Positions 8,415 to 17,686 of a stretch of 64,000 bases of DNA are shown here, piece by piece (the first letter of the stretch is position 1; each line of letters opens with the position of its first letter). The stretch is taken from NCBI GenBank assembly GCA_023454175.1, contig JAEXRW010000003.1, positions 62,001 through 126,000 on the forward strand. The letters run 5' to 3'. This stretch comes from Bacillota bacterium (GTDB lineage: Bacteria > Bacillota > Clostridia > Christensenellales > JAEXRW01). A model generated the notes under the pieces. The model was not told the DNA's origin and did not search any database. It saw only the letters and a list, made by a program, of their open reading frames with translations. A program made the position numbers and the translations under genes.

Positions 8415-9215
8415 TCAGCCGCCCGCCTCTTTCAGAATGCTCTGCACCGTGTTCCTGCATACAGATTTCCGGTATTGTGCGCTGCCCTCGGTATTGTTCA
8501 GGATGGAAGCGGGCAGGTTCCGCATCATTTCTTCAGGGTCCATATGCAGGTCAAATGCCGCCAGGAACGGGAAGGCGCATAATCCGCTGAACGCCAGCCG
8601 GATCTTCCCTCCATTCTCCAATGCGGCCGCGGTAATGAGCGGGTAACCGATCTTCTCGGCCGCCACCCGTTTGATATGCCAATACCTTCTGTCCGCGCAT
8701 GTCTTGTCCAGTGATACCCTTGCCAGCAGTTCCCCGTCCGCGAGCCGCGCTCCGTTGTTGAGCCTGTCGTAAATTGGACAGGTCTTCAGCCCATCCTTGC
8801 CGGCAATGGTGATGGTTGCGCCGGCCAGCAGCAGGGGCAGAAGGCCTTCACGGTAGATGATCGTTCCGCAAAGGTTGCCGCCCAGCGTGACTTTTACCTG
8901 TACGCTATGGTCGGCGACCCGTCCGCACGCTTTCGTCAGCAGCGGGAAAAGGTCCGATTCAGTGATGGCCGATAAGGTCACGCCTGCCCCGAAATGGAGT
9001 GTTCCGTTGTCCGGTCCATAATCGCGGCACTCGGGGATATACTTGATGTCGATGACGGCGTCCGGCTGTATGTCGTTCACCCTCGCCATGGAGATGATCT
9101 CCGTGCCCCCGCCATAGTAATAGGGCCTTTTGCCCGCACTTTGGAGCGTGAAATAGGTGTCCACGGCTTCCCGGATCGTATCCGGGCGGTAGTAGTCAAA
9201 GTTGAAAGGGATCAT
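8415..9215 (-). CDS. Molybdenum hydroxylase, FAD-binding medium subunit (XdhB/CoxM-like)
   Basis: This FAD-binding subunit, about 266 residues from the preferred start, transfers electrons from the iron-sulfur subunit to the final acceptor. The N-terminal segment FNFDYYRPDTIREA is typical. The FAD pyrophosphate loop appears as YYYGGGTEI, and the second loop as VTLGGNLCGTIIYREG. The C-terminal domain follows from about residue 170. The ATG at 9215 overlaps the large-subunit stop as ATGA; an in-frame start 27 bases upstream is less likely. Gene order Mo-FAD-FeS matches xdhABC operons. The second FAD loop is less typical than in xanthine dehydrogenases, so the substrate may differ. Confidence 0.88.
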   Translation of the reverse strand: MIPFNFDYYRPDTIREAVDTYFTLQSAGKRPYYYGGGTEIISMARVNDIQPDAVIDIKYIPECRDYGPDNGTLHFGAGVTLSAITESDLFPLLTKACGRVADHSVQVKVTLGGNLCGTIIYREGLLPLLLAGATITIAGKDGLKTCPIYDRLNNGARLADGELLARVSLDKTCADRRYWHIKRVAAEKIGYPLITAAALENGGKIRLAFSGLCAFPFLAAFDLHMDPEEMMRNLPASILNNTEGSAQYRKSVCRNTVQSILKEAGG

Positions 9216-11545
9216 GCCGTCCCTCCCGTTTTGGCCCGCCACAGGGCTTCGAATGTGATCGGCAGGCTGTCCAGTTCCACCCCCGCCGCGCGGGATAATG
9301 CGTTTGCGAGTGCGGGCGCCATGCCCAGGATACCGTGTTCGGCGATGCCTCTCGCCCCGTAAGGCCCGTCCGGGTTTGGCGTTTCCACGAAGTGGACGCT
9401 GTATTCGGGCCCTTCCGCGTAATGGAGTACCTTGTATGTCCGCAGGCTGCTGTTCTGTACCTTCCCGTTTTCGTCATAAATGAAGTGTTCCCGCGTCGCC
9501 ATCCCCAGCCCCATGCTCATGCTCCCTGTCACCTGTCCCGCCGCCAGGGAAGGATTGATGACCTTCCCGGCATCGATGACCGTGACGGCTTTCAGCAGCC
9601 TGTAAGTGAGATCTTGCTGATCGTATTCGATCTCCACGCCCTGCGCGCCCATTGTCCAGTAGGGTCCGGGCCTCCCCTTTCCCGTCTCTCGGTCCAGCTT
9701 TGTCAGGTGTGTCATGATATAGCTGCCCCGGCCGATCACCTGGCCTCCCACCGCATTGCCGTCCGCGTATTCCACGCCGAATACCAGGTCCCGGAAAGGC
9801 AGGTACTGGCTGGGTTCGCCTTTCAGGTAGATCCGCTCCTCCCCCAGCTCCACGTCGGATTCGTCGCACCGCATCGAGATGGCGGCGATTTTTTTCATCT
9901 GCCGGATCGCGTCCTCCGCCGCAGCGAGGATGGCTTTCCCCACCATATAGGTCGATACGCTCGCCACCGTTTTCCAGTGCTCCGGGCAGAGCCGCGTATC
10001 GATTTCGGTATTGATATGGATCTTGTTCGCATCCATCCTCAGGGCGTCGGCGAGTATCTGTGGGAGGACGGTGTGCATCCCCGGACCGCATTCCACTGCG
10101 CTGCAGTTCAGGTTCACGCACCCGTCTGGGCAAAATGTGATGACCGCGCCGGCAGTCGCGTCCGTCGGGGAACTGGATGTCTTGATGATAAGGGAGATGC
10201 CCTTGGCCCGGATTTTTCCATTCCCCGTCTCGGTACGGATACCCTCGTCATAATGGATGGCTTCTTTCAGCTTATCCATGCACGCGTCGATGTTCCCCGC
10301 GTTGTTCAGGGTGATCTTTTGCTGTGTGGTGCAGGTGTCCCCCTGCCGCAGGGCGTTGATCCTGCGCAGTTCCAGCGGGTCCATGCCCAGCACATTTGCC
10401 AGTTTGTCCATCGTACGCTCCATGCAGTAGGTGGAGAGTTCATGTCCGAAGCCGCGGAAGGACGTGGCATAGACATGGTTGGTATAGATGCACAGGGCGT
10501 CGCACTGGATGTTATCCACCCTGTATGCGCCTGCGCAGTTTGCTGCGGCCGCCATCGTCATCCTCGGCCCCGTATCCGCATAGGCCCCCGTGTCGATGAG
10601 ATAGGTGATCTCCAGGGCCTTGATCTTCCCGCTTGCATCCGCGCCGATTTTTACGCTCGCATCCGCGCCGATCTTGGCGCCGCTGGAGAGGAAGGTCTCC
10701 TCCCGTGTGAGCGCCAGCCGTACCATTCGCCCGCCCACGGCTTTGGATGCCAGGTACGCCAGCATCTCGGGGTGTGGGTTCACTTTCCCGCCGAACCCCC
10801 CGCCCACCAGCGGTGTATGCACCACCACCTGCCCTTCCGCTGCCTTGAGGCAGTGCGCGATTAGTTTCCGGCTCGCATGGGGAGCCTGTGAGGAGGTAAA
10901 TAGGTTGATGGTTCCGTCGGGTGATATCTCTGCTCTGGCGTTCCGCGTTTCCATATAGACATGGTTCATCTGCGGGAGCGTATAGTTTGCCTGGATGACC
11001 ACGGTGCTTTCCGCCCATCCTTTCGCCATTTCGCCTTTGCGTATCTTCGCCCGGTGTACGATATTGGTCCCCGGCTCCGGGTACATCTCCTCGATCATCT
11101 TTTCGTACTGCTCCATGTTTTCGTGCAGTACCGGCATCCCGCCGGTGATGGACTGGGACGGGCTGTTGATGACGATGAGCGGTTGATAGGTGATTTGGAT
11201 CTTCCGGACCGCCTGGGCTGCCTGCCATTCTTCATCCGCGATGGCGATGGCGACGGGTTCACCGTAGTACCTGACTTTTTGGCAGGCCAGGACAGGCATG
11301 TCGCGTATCAGTGAACCGGTCAGGATGCTGTCCTGTTCCCCGGTTATGATGGCATGGATGCCGGGGGTATGAAATGCCTCGGTAGTATCGATGGACTCTA
11401 TCGTGGCGTGGGCCTGCGTGCTTGTCAGCAGCCTCGCATGGAGCATGGCTGCACAGCCTGCGTCGTCATTGTATCTTGCAGTCCCTGTGGCCTTGCTCCA
11501 GGCGTCTTTCCGGATGATGTCCTTTCCCACTACGTTTGGGTCCAA
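9212..11545 (-). CDS. Molybdenum hydroxylase, molybdopterin-binding large subunit
   Basis: This 777-residue catalytic subunit of the xanthine dehydrogenase/aldehyde oxidase family hydroxylates a purine, other N-heterocycle or aldehyde with a Mo-pyranopterin cofactor. Visible are the N-terminal KATGTARYNDD entry, the molybdopterin loop GGGFGGKVNPHPE, TSFRGFGHEL near residue 380, and the C-terminal GPYGARGIAEHG holding the expected catalytic Glu. The start is a TTG with AAGGAG 9 bases upstream. It is the first gene of the operon Mo-FAD-FeS. A near-perfect 8-residue tandem duplication (KIGADASV/KIGADASG) occurs near residue 295. No purine-pathway neighbour is present, so the substrate is open. 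No XdhC-like maturation factor lies in the window. Confidence 0.9.
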   Translation of the reverse strand: MDPNVVGKDIIRKDAWSKATGTARYNDDAGCAAMLHARLLTSTQAHATIESIDTTEAFHTPGIHAIITGEQDSILTGSLIRDMPVLACQKVRYYGEPVAIAIADEEWQAAQAVRKIQITYQPLIVINSPSQSITGGMPVLHENMEQYEKMIEEMYPEPGTNIVHRAKIRKGEMAKGWAESTVVIQANYTLPQMNHVYMETRNARAEISPDGTINLFTSSQAPHASRKLIAHCLKAAEGQVVVHTPLVGGGFGGKVNPHPEMLAYLASKAVGGRMVRLALTREETFLSSGAKIGADASVKIGADASGKIKALEITYLIDTGAYADTGPRMTMAAAANCAGAYRVDNIQCDALCIYTNHVYATSFRGFGHELSTYCMERTMDKLANVLGMDPLELRRINALRQGDTCTTQQKITLNNAGNIDACMDKLKEAIHYDEGIRTETGNGKIRAKGISLIIKTSSSPTDATAGAVITFCPDGCVNLNCSAVECGPGMHTVLPQILADALRMDANKIHINTEIDTRLCPEHWKTVASVSTYMVGKAILAAAEDAIRQMKKIAAISMRCDESDVELGEERIYLKGEPSQYLPFRDLVFGVEYADGNAVGGQVIGRGSYIMTHLTKLDRETGKGRPGPYWTMGAQGVEIEYDQQDLTYRLLKAVTVIDAGKVINPSLAAGQVTGSMSMGLGMATREHFIYDENGKVQNSSLRTYKVLHYAEGPEYSVHFVETPNPDGPYGARGIAEHGILGMAPALANALSRAAGVELDSLPITFEALWRAKTGGTA

Positions 11546-11716
11546 CGCAACACGGCTCCTTTATGGGTGTTGAAACAATGCGGTTACTTGTTTATTCATG
11601 CCCATGCCCTTCCGTTTTATGAAATCCTTCGGAAAAACATAATGTATTTGTCTGACACGAACCTATTTCGGCAAGTGAAGTATACTGTAGTATCTTTCTG
11701 TATTTGGGTGGTTGTC

Positions 11717-12160
11717 ATGGCGCTGTCTACACGTGAAATGTTCGCAAGATTGATCCGGTGTGAGGCCGGCGGCGAGGGGATCAACGGGATGAGGGCGGTC
11801 GCCAGCTCCATCATGAACAGGGTGAATGTAGCCTACGGCGAGTATCTCCGGACGGGTCAGGGTGATCTCAGGCGTGTCATGCAGCAGCCCTACCAGTACA
11901 CGTGCATGTATACGTTTATCGGCGGTCAGGATAATCCCCAGAATATCTGGGCCTACCCCCCGGATCAGATCCATTATGATGTCGCGGATTGGGCGCTTTC
12001 AGGCAATATCATGCAGGGCATCGATGATAGTCTATGGTATATGAATCCCTTTTCCCCCAGATGCCCGACTTATTTCCCTTATAATATGACCGGCGTCATC
12101 CATAACCGGTTCGGGGAACACTGTTTCTTCATCCCCACGGCCTTGTATGCCGAGACCTGA
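11717..12160 (+). CDS. Spore cortex-lytic cell wall hydrolase, CwlJ/SleB-type
   Basis: This 147-residue hydrolase-2 family protein degrades muramic-lactam-containing cortex peptidoglycan during germination. It begins with the domain directly (LIRCEAGGEGINGMRAVASSIMNRV, containing the catalytic Glu region) and ends with the conserved aromatic segment WYMNPFSPRCPTYFP followed by RFGEHCFF. Like CwlJ it has no signal peptide or peptidoglycan-binding domain when started at the ATG at 11717, which has a GGTGG about 6 bases upstream. A longer in-frame start at 11642 would add a hydrophobic stretch. It lies between the molybdenum hydroxylase operon (divergent) and a deacetylase, in the spore-related part of the window. 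Confidence 0.85.
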   Translation: MALSTREMFARLIRCEAGGEGINGMRAVASSIMNRVNVAYGEYLRTGQGDLRRVMQQPYQYTCMYTFIGGQDNPQNIWAYPPDQIHYDVADWALSGNIMQGIDDSLWYMNPFSPRCPTYFPYNMTGVIHNRFGEHCFFIPTALYAET

Positions 12161-12184
12161 TGAAAGGTTGCCTGGGTAAGCCTG

Positions 12185-13174
12185 TTGTGCGCGTTATGGA
12201 TTGCACCTTTTCCCCCGTTCAACACGGGGTGGTTCCCTATTCTCATCGATTGTTATAATGCCATCCCGCATTTCATATTCTGCATCGTGGAGGTCTTTAC
12301 AAAGCATTTCGAACGGGTGATAGGGTTGTATTTCACAAGAACGAAGCGTATCGGCCTTGCCGCTGTCTCACTGGCCTTGATCGGCACCGTCATCCTGTGG
12401 GCTAGCGGTGTATTTGCCCCGAAGGCGGTTTCTGCTCCTTCGCCACCCACCGTTTCCATGGAGTACATGTGGTATTACATACCTGCCGGCCATGGCAAAC
12501 AGCCCTATCCCATGGAGAAGGCACGGTTCATCAAAAAGCACGATGTAGTATACGTTGGGAGGCCTGATCGAAAAGTCATCTATCTCACGTTTGATGACTG
12601 CCCTGAAAACGGCAATATTCCGGCTATTTTGGATGTTCTTGAGGCGCATAGCGCCACCGCGGCCTTTTTCATGACGGAGGTCTTCATACGCAGGCATCCC
12701 GATGTCGTCCGCAGGATGGCCGATGATGGGTATCTTGTCTGCAACCACACGTCGCATCACGTGGCTGTGACGAGGCTCAGCTATGAGAAGTTCCGTGCGG
12801 AGCTCAAAGGTGTGGAGGATGCGTACAGGTCGGTCACCGGAAAGGAACTGGCCAAATACTTCCGGCCTCCCCAGGGCAGTTTCACGGAACGGACGCTGGC
12901 GTATACGGAGGATCTGGGCTATACCACGGTATTCTGGTCCTTCCGGTATGTGGACTGGGAGGTAAACAGCCAGCCCTCCGAGCAAAAGGCGTTTTCCACC
13001 ATCATCCATGAAACACACCCCGGCGCCGTCGTCCTGCTCCACTGCCAGTCAAAGACCAATGTAAAGGTCCTGGACCGTGTATTGGATGAATGGGAGCAGG
13101 AAGGGTACGTGTTTGATAGCCTGGATGACCTTACCGGCGGAGATTCTGTCCCGGTCAAGCGATCATCGCAATGA
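12185..13174 (+). CDS. Polysaccharide deacetylase, PdaA-like (muramic delta-lactam)
   Basis: This NodB-homology deacetylase of up to 329 residues probably removes acetyl groups from muramic acid in spore cortex synthesis. A membrane anchor lies near residues 55-76 (IGLAAVSLALIGTVILWASG). The catalytic domain runs from about residue 118: TFDDCPENG (motif 1 Asp pair), CNHTSHH (motif 2 His ligands), YFRPPQGSF (motif 3), WSFRYVDW (motif 4) and VVLLHCQSK (motif 5). The CPENGN insert after TFDD is like PdaA. The true start is uncertain: the annotated ATG lacks a clear ribosome site, and GTG or TTG codons at 12317 or 12326 would still keep the anchor. It follows the cortex hydrolase by 24 bases. Confidence 0.82.
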   Translation: MCALWIAPFPPFNTGWFPILIDCYNAIPHFIFCIVEVFTKHFERVIGLYFTRTKRIGLAAVSLALIGTVILWASGVFAPKAVSAPSPPTVSMEYMWYYIPAGHGKQPYPMEKARFIKKHDVVYVGRPDRKVIYLTFDDCPENGNIPAILDVLEAHSATAAFFMTEVFIRRHPDVVRRMADDGYLVCNHTSHHVAVTRLSYEKFRAELKGVEDAYRSVTGKELAKYFRPPQGSFTERTLAYTEDLGYTTVFWSFRYVDWEVNSQPSEQKAFSTIIHETHPGAVVLLHCQSKTNVKVLDRVLDEWEQEGYVFDSLDDLTGGDSVPVKRSSQ

Positions 13175-13314
13175 GCCATTGTAAACATCCGGCTGCACTT
13201 GCCGGTATGGATCATCCTGCTCGGTATAAACATCTCTTTTCCGGTCTTTCCGAAGGTTGAATTCATTGTCTGCGGCATATAATATCCCTGCTGTTAAAAG
13301 GGAGTGTGCTAGGC

Positions 13315-14031
13315 TTGTACACGATTTTCCTGCGTGCCCTCATCCTTTATATATTGATGATCCTCACCATGCGTTTCATGGGCAAGCGCCAGATCGGGCA
13401 GCTCCAGCCTTTTGAGTTGGTCATTACCATTGTGATCGCCGAAGTGGCTGCTACGCCCATGTCCAATCTGGGTATCCCCCTGATCTATGGCGTTATCGCC
13501 ATTGTTGCTCTGTTTATTGCGCACAATATCCTAGCTTTCGGCGCATTTAAAAGCCAGCGGTTCCGCGGCATCATATCGGGCAAACCCACCATCATCATCA
13601 GCAACGGCCGTATCCTGCAGGATGAGATGGCGAAACTGAATTTTAACCTGGATGAACTGCTCGAACACCTCCGGGTAAAAAATGCGCCGGCCGTTTCCAA
13701 GGTTCAGTACGCGATCCTTGAAACCAACGGCCAGCTCTCCGTCATCCTCAAGCCGGAATCCCGCCCCCTCACCCCGCAGGATATGCAGATCCCCGCGCAG
13801 CCCGGTATGTTTCCCGTTGCGCTGGTGGTGGATGGCAAGGTCGATGAAGAGAATCTCCGACTGATAGCGCGCAACCGGGACTGGCTGGAGAAGCATCTGG
13901 CCCTTGCGGGCTTCCCGAAACCGGCAAAGGTTTTTCTTGCATCCATAGACGATTCCGGGCAGATGTTCATCCAGGGCTGCATGCCCGATGACCGTACGGC
14001 TTATCATGATACGCAGGAGAAAAAGCCATGA
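13315..14031 (+). CDS. DUF421 (YetF-like) membrane protein
   Basis: This protein of about 238 residues has three N-terminal membrane segments (LYTIFLRALILYILMILTMRF, LVITIVIAEVAATPM, GVIAIVALFIAHNILAFGA). Two small alpha/beta DUF421 domains follow, with the conserved motif MGKRQIGQLQPFELV at the first loop and GKPTIIISNGRIL after the membrane part. The family is widespread in spore formers; its biochemical role is not settled. The TTG at 13315 lies 10 bases after AAAAGGGAG and is preferred over the GTG at 13306, which sits almost on the ribosome site. Its stop overlaps the next gene in an ATGA junction, so the two are co-translated. Confidence 0.85.
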   Translation: MYTIFLRALILYILMILTMRFMGKRQIGQLQPFELVITIVIAEVAATPMSNLGIPLIYGVIAIVALFIAHNILAFGAFKSQRFRGIISGKPTIIISNGRILQDEMAKLNFNLDELLEHLRVKNAPAVSKVQYAILETNGQLSVILKPESRPLTPQDMQIPAQPGMFPVALVVDGKVDEENLRLIARNRDWLEKHLALAGFPKPAKVFLASIDDSGQMFIQGCMPDDRTAYHDTQEKKP

Positions 14032-14423
14032 AGAAGAAAGGGTTGCTGCGGCTGCTCTCCGTCCTGGTTTTACTGGTCGTTGCCATCGTGCTTTTCGCGT
14101 TATGGGAAGGCTATATCAAGTCCAGTTCTGATGAACTCCTGTCGATTGTGGAGGAGGCCGGGAAATACGGTCTGCAGGAGCAATGGGAGCAGGCGCGCGC
14201 AAGTCTGGATCGATTCGATGCAAAATGGAAGGAAATGCGGGATCTGTGGCAGGCTTTCATCGACCACGGCGAGATCGATAATATCAGTTTTTCCTTCGCC
14301 CGGGCCAGGGCGCTTGCGGATATCGAAAATCTGGATAACTATGCGCCCGAAATATATGCCCTCGAGGAGATGCTGCGCCACATCCCGCGAAGGCAGATGC
14401 TCACATCGGGTAATTTGTTTTAA
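14028..14423 (+). CDS. DUF4363 family protein
   Basis: This 131-residue protein has an N-terminal membrane anchor (LLSVLVLLVVAIVLFALWEG) and a helical extracytoplasmic domain rich in W, E and R (QEQWEQARASLDRFDAKWKEM). Size, anchor and helical pattern match DUF4363, a family found in spore-forming Firmicutes commonly next to DUF421 proteins. It overlaps the DUF421 stop by 4 bases and ends before an intrinsic terminator, so the pair forms a transcription unit. Function is unknown. Confidence 0.75.
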   Translation: MKKKGLLRLLSVLVLLVVAIVLFALWEGYIKSSSDELLSIVEEAGKYGLQEQWEQARASLDRFDAKWKEMRDLWQAFIDHGEIDNISFSFARARALADIENLDNYAPEIYALEEMLRHIPRRQMLTSGNLF

Positions 14424-14436
14424 GCATCGGCATACG

Positions 14437-14474
14437 AAAGAATCCGGAGTCAATACCCGGGATTCTTTATTTCA
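14437..14474 (+). terminator. Intrinsic terminator after DUF4363 gene
   Basis: The 9-bp stem 14437-14445/14460-14468 with a 14-base loop is followed by TATTTCAT on the plus strand. It lies 13 bases after the DUF4363 stop and just before the convergent URO-D gene end, so it may serve both directions. Confidence 0.65.
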
Positions 14475-14493
14475 TAATCATAGTGGTTTGTCA

Positions 14494-15525
14494 TTATTCT
14501 TTACGCACTTCGTCATAGAGCGCGTAGATGTTCTCCACCGGTGTATCGGCCTGCAGCAGGTGTGAAGAGGTACAGATGTACCCCCTGTTGTCGAACGCCC
14601 GTTTGTAGCGCGCCACTTCCGCCCGCACTTCTTCGGGTGTCCCGTTCACCAGCACGCCCTGGATGTCGATGCCGCCGTGGAAGCATATCTTCCCGCCGAA
14701 ATCCCTGGCCAGTGCCTCGGGTTGCATGTCCGGCGAACACGGCTGTATGGGATCCAGCACGTCCACGCCCGCGGCGATGAGGTCGGGTATGAAGGGATGC
14801 ACCATGCCGCAGGAGTGGAAGAAAAATGCCGCGCCCATGTCGTGTATCGCATCGGCCATGCGCTTGATGTAAGGGATGACGAAGGTGTGCAGCATCTCGC
14901 GGGAGATCAGCGTGTCGATCTGGCTGCCCAGGTCGGTATAGATCAGGAAAAGGTCGATCCGCCCCTTGCTGGCCTTGAACGCCCGCCTGTAATCCTCGAT
15001 ATAAAAATCGGTGAATACGTTGCACAGGTAATGGCAGAATTCAGGCCGTATGATCATGTCCTCAAAGAAGTTTTCCATCCCGCGCACCAGGCTCGGCCGC
15101 TCCCAGATATCCCCCGTCCCGTACAGGATGGCCCGTCCCGTATAGCGGTCGCATTGTTCTGCGATCCGGCTGTAATCGAAGTCGTCGTTTCTGACCCAGT
15201 CAAAACCTTTTAGCTCCTGCATCGTGTCTGCGCTGGCAAGGGCTCCTAGCATGTCCTCGCGCACCGGGCCGTACTCGCTTTGCTTGTATACGTATCGTTC
15301 GCCCCAGTAGTTCTGGTAAAAGCCGTCACACTTTTTCTCCGGGGGTGGGATGGCGTCAATGTGGCGGATATCCGAGCCTAATGAATCCATCAGCGCGTCT
15401 GCGTCCCGTACCCCGGTATGGCGGAATATTTTTTCCAGCGTCACGTTTTCCGCCCGGAAATTATAGGGGACCCGGTCGGTGGGGCGGCTCTTGATCGCCG
15501 CCAGCACCCTTTCCCTGCTGTTCAT
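14494..15525 (-). CDS. Uroporphyrinogen decarboxylase-family protein (URO-D/MtaA-like), copy 1
   Basis: This 343-residue TIM-barrel protein is of the URO-D superfamily, which includes uroporphyrinogen decarboxylase and zinc-dependent corrinoid methyltransferases. The N-terminal segment NSRERVLAAIKSRPTDRVPYNF is typical. FHSCGMVHPFIPDLIAAGVDVLDPIQP carries the HxCG zinc-type motif of methyltransferase-like members. The C-terminus has YICTSSHLLQ. It lies 6 bases or more after galM within a sugar operon, with no heme genes nearby, so tetrapyrrole decarboxylation is unlikely. The ATG at 15525 follows AAAAGGT with good spacing; upstream in-frame ATGs exist. A role in demethylating a methylated sugar is possible, but no corrinoid protein is encoded here. 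Confidence 0.82.
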   Translation of the reverse strand: MNSRERVLAAIKSRPTDRVPYNFRAENVTLEKIFRHTGVRDADALMDSLGSDIRHIDAIPPPEKKCDGFYQNYWGERYVYKQSEYGPVREDMLGALASADTMQELKGFDWVRNDDFDYSRIAEQCDRYTGRAILYGTGDIWERPSLVRGMENFFEDMIIRPEFCHYLCNVFTDFYIEDYRRAFKASKGRIDLFLIYTDLGSQIDTLISREMLHTFVIPYIKRMADAIHDMGAAFFFHSCGMVHPFIPDLIAAGVDVLDPIQPCSPDMQPEALARDFGGKICFHGGIDIQGVLVNGTPEEVRAEVARYKRAFDNRGYICTSSHLLQADTPVENIYALYDEVRKE

Positions 15526-15579
15526 CTGCATACCTTTTACCCCCATTGCATGACCTTTGATCTGCTTGAACATTATTTG

Positions 15580-16647
15580 TTATCTGACTCCAAATTTGTA
15601 AACCGTGGTGTAGTGGTAGGTATCCCCCGCTCTCAATATCGGGGAGGAAAAGTGCTTGTGTTTCACGCTGTTCGGGAAATACTGTGTTTCCAGGCAGAAA
15701 CCGTTGCGTCTGTGGTATACGGCCCCGCCCTTCCCCGTGATGCTCCCGTCCAGGAAGTTCCCGCTGTAAAATTGTATCCCGGGTTTGTCTGTGAAGACCT
15801 CCATACAGCGGCCGGATTTCGGATCGAATGCTTCGGCAGCCTTTTGTAAACCTTTGCTGTTATTTTTGTTTACTATATAGTTGTGATCATATCCCCGGCC
15901 GTTTTTCATCTGCTCACAGACTTCCTCATCCTTGAATCCTTCGCCGATCACGATGGGTCTCGTGAAATCCAGCGGCGTGCCCTTCACATCCCGTATCTCG
16001 CCCGTGGGGATGCATTCGCTGTTGATCACGGTGAATGTATCCGCGTTCAATTGCAGTACATGGCCGGTGATGCTCCCCGCGTCATGCCCCGCCAGGTTGA
16101 AGTAGGCATGGTTCGTGAGGTTGATGATGGTATCCTTGTCCGATACTGCAGAGTAATCCAGCCCCAGGGACCCGTCCTCATCCAGCGTATAAACGACTTT
16201 CACGTCCAGCTTGCCCGGGTAGTTCTCCTCCCCGTCTTCGCTCGTGTAGGTGAGTTCCAGCCTGTCCTGTCCTTTGTCGGATAGGATGCGTGCATCCCAC
16301 AGCTTTTTCTGGAAGCCTTCCTTGCCGCCGTGCAGGTGGTTGTTGCCGTCGTTTTTGTACAGCTTGTATGTCTTGCCGTTCAGTTCAAATTCAGCGTTTT
16401 CGATCCGGTTGGCAAAGCGTCCCACCAGCGCGCCGAAGCAGGCGGGGTTTTTCAGGTAGGGCCCAAATTCGTCGAAACCCAGCGTGACGTCCGCCATCTT
16501 CCCATCTTTGTCGGGCGTGAGGATGGATGTGATGATACCGCCGTAATTGGTGATGGATGCCTTCATGCCTTTGGAATTGGATAGCGTGAAAATGGATACC
16601 GGCCGCCCGTCCGGCATTTTCCCGTAGGCTTTGTTTTCGGTGATCAT
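15580..16647 (-). CDS. galM: Aldose 1-epimerase (mutarotase)
   Basis: This cytosolic mutarotase interconverts alpha and beta anomers of aldoses. It is 355 residues, the usual length. Visible are the substrate loop NNHLHGGKEGFQKKLWDA near residue 100 and TNHAYFNLAGH near 177 (catalytic His of the HAYFNLAG motif). Further on are the sugar-contacting stretch GYDHNYIV near 252 and the C-terminal catalytic Glu within GFCLETQYFPNS. It starts with ATG after GGGGGAT and is followed by the URO-D-like gene. It supports the surrounding sugar catabolism; the sugar is not specified. Confidence 0.92.
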   Translation of the reverse strand: MITENKAYGKMPDGRPVSIFTLSNSKGMKASITNYGGIITSILTPDKDGKMADVTLGFDEFGPYLKNPACFGALVGRFANRIENAEFELNGKTYKLYKNDGNNHLHGGKEGFQKKLWDARILSDKGQDRLELTYTSEDGEENYPGKLDVKVVYTLDEDGSLGLDYSAVSDKDTIINLTNHAYFNLAGHDAGSITGHVLQLNADTFTVINSECIPTGEIRDVKGTPLDFTRPIVIGEGFKDEEVCEQMKNGRGYDHNYIVNKNNSKGLQKAAEAFDPKSGRCMEVFTDKPGIQFYSGNFLDGSITGKGGAVYHRRNGFCLETQYFPNSVKHKHFSSPILRAGDTYHYTTVYKFGVR

Positions 16648-16699
16648 GGATCATCCCCCTTATCTCATTGGATTTATCATCATGCAATGTTATGGTCGT

Positions 16700-17614
16700 C
16701 TATCGGTTAAATAGTGCTTCCACTTCGGCCAGGCTCGGCAGCGAGTCCTGCGCGCCCCGTCTGGATACGGTGATGGAGCTGGCCGCCGCCGCGAAGGCAG
16801 CCGCTTCATCCACGGTTTCGCCTTTTACCAGGGAGTATGCAAACGCGCCGAGGAAGGAGTCGCCTGCGCTGGTCGTATCCACGGCCTGTACCTTTCTTGC
16901 CGGGGTATGGGATATGCCGCCTTCAGTTGCATAAACGCACCCTTCAGCACCCAGCGTGATGACCGGTGTCGGGATGCCCCGCTTTATGAGCACTTCAGCT
17001 GCTTGTTTTGCGCTCGGGATATCCCTTACTTCTACCCCGGCCATATCCGAGGCTTCGATCTCGTTTGCCATGAGGATATCGATGCACCGGAAAAGTTCGG
17101 TATCGATCTCCCTGTATGGGGAGGGGTTGAGCAGCGTCTTCACGCCGAAATGTCTTGCCAGTCTGAACGCTTCACGTACTGCCTCGTATGGGACCTCCAG
17201 CTGTGCGATCAGCATCGCGCTTTTTTTGATCAGGTCTTCCGCGTCGTGCACGGTTTCAGTTGTGACCTGATGGTTTGCCCCCAGGTCCACGATGATCACG
17301 TTGTTCCCCTCATGGAGGATGATCACGGCTGTGCCCGTAGGCGCATCCTTGCTTATCTGGAGTTGATCCACATTCACACCGTTGGATTTCAGGTTTTCTG
17401 TTAATCTCTGCCCGAACAGGTCGTGTCCCACTTTGCCGATCATATGGGCATTTGCGCCCAGCTTGCCCAGCGCCACCGCCTGGTTCGCGCCCTTGCCGCC
17501 GGGACCGCTTACAAATCCATTGCCGCGGATGGTTTCCCCCATCTTCAGCGGTTTCGTGGACTCGATGGAAAGGTCCATATTCAGGCTGCCAAGCACCGTG
17601 ATGATATCGCGCAT
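16700..17614 (-). CDS. rbsK: Ribokinase
   Basis: This 304-residue PfkB-family kinase phosphorylates D-ribose (or a close sugar) at O5 with ATP. GSLNMDLSI stands at the N-terminus, the sugar-binding GPGGKGANQAVALGKLG near residue 38 is the classic ribokinase signature, and LLNPSPYREID lies mid-protein. The C-terminal anion hole and catalytic base are in DTTSAGDSFLGAF near residue 246. It lies upstream of galM with 52 bases between. A hairpin and a short A+T-rich repeat separate it from the isomerase upstream. The neighbouring ribose-type ABC importer fits a ribose or related pentose role, though PfkB specificity is not safely predicted. Confidence 0.85.
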   Translation of the reverse strand: MRDIITVLGSLNMDLSIESTKPLKMGETIRGNGFVSGPGGKGANQAVALGKLGANAHMIGKVGHDLFGQRLTENLKSNGVNVDQLQISKDAPTGTAVIILHEGNNVIIVDLGANHQVTTETVHDAEDLIKKSAMLIAQLEVPYEAVREAFRLARHFGVKTLLNPSPYREIDTELFRCIDILMANEIEASDMAGVEVRDIPSAKQAAEVLIKRGIPTPVITLGAEGCVYATEGGISHTPARKVQAVDTTSAGDSFLGAFAYSLVKGETVDEAAAFAAAASSITVSRRGAQDSLPSLAEVEALFNR

Positions 17615-17686
17615 CTTTTATCCCTTCGTATTAAACAGCTTGATATTGATTGAAGCATTGATCTTTTGATAGCAAAATCGAATCGT

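Noticed and set aside
9335..10864. A 509-codon open frame antisense to the molybdenum hydroxylase
   Set aside because: Shadow frame caused by G+C-rich codons on the other strand; no ribosome site or domain pattern.
14494..15525. Heme biosynthesis hemE
   Set aside because: It has URO-D-superfamily features but the HxCG methyltransferase-like motif, and its sugar-operon neighbours with no heme genes argue against hemE.
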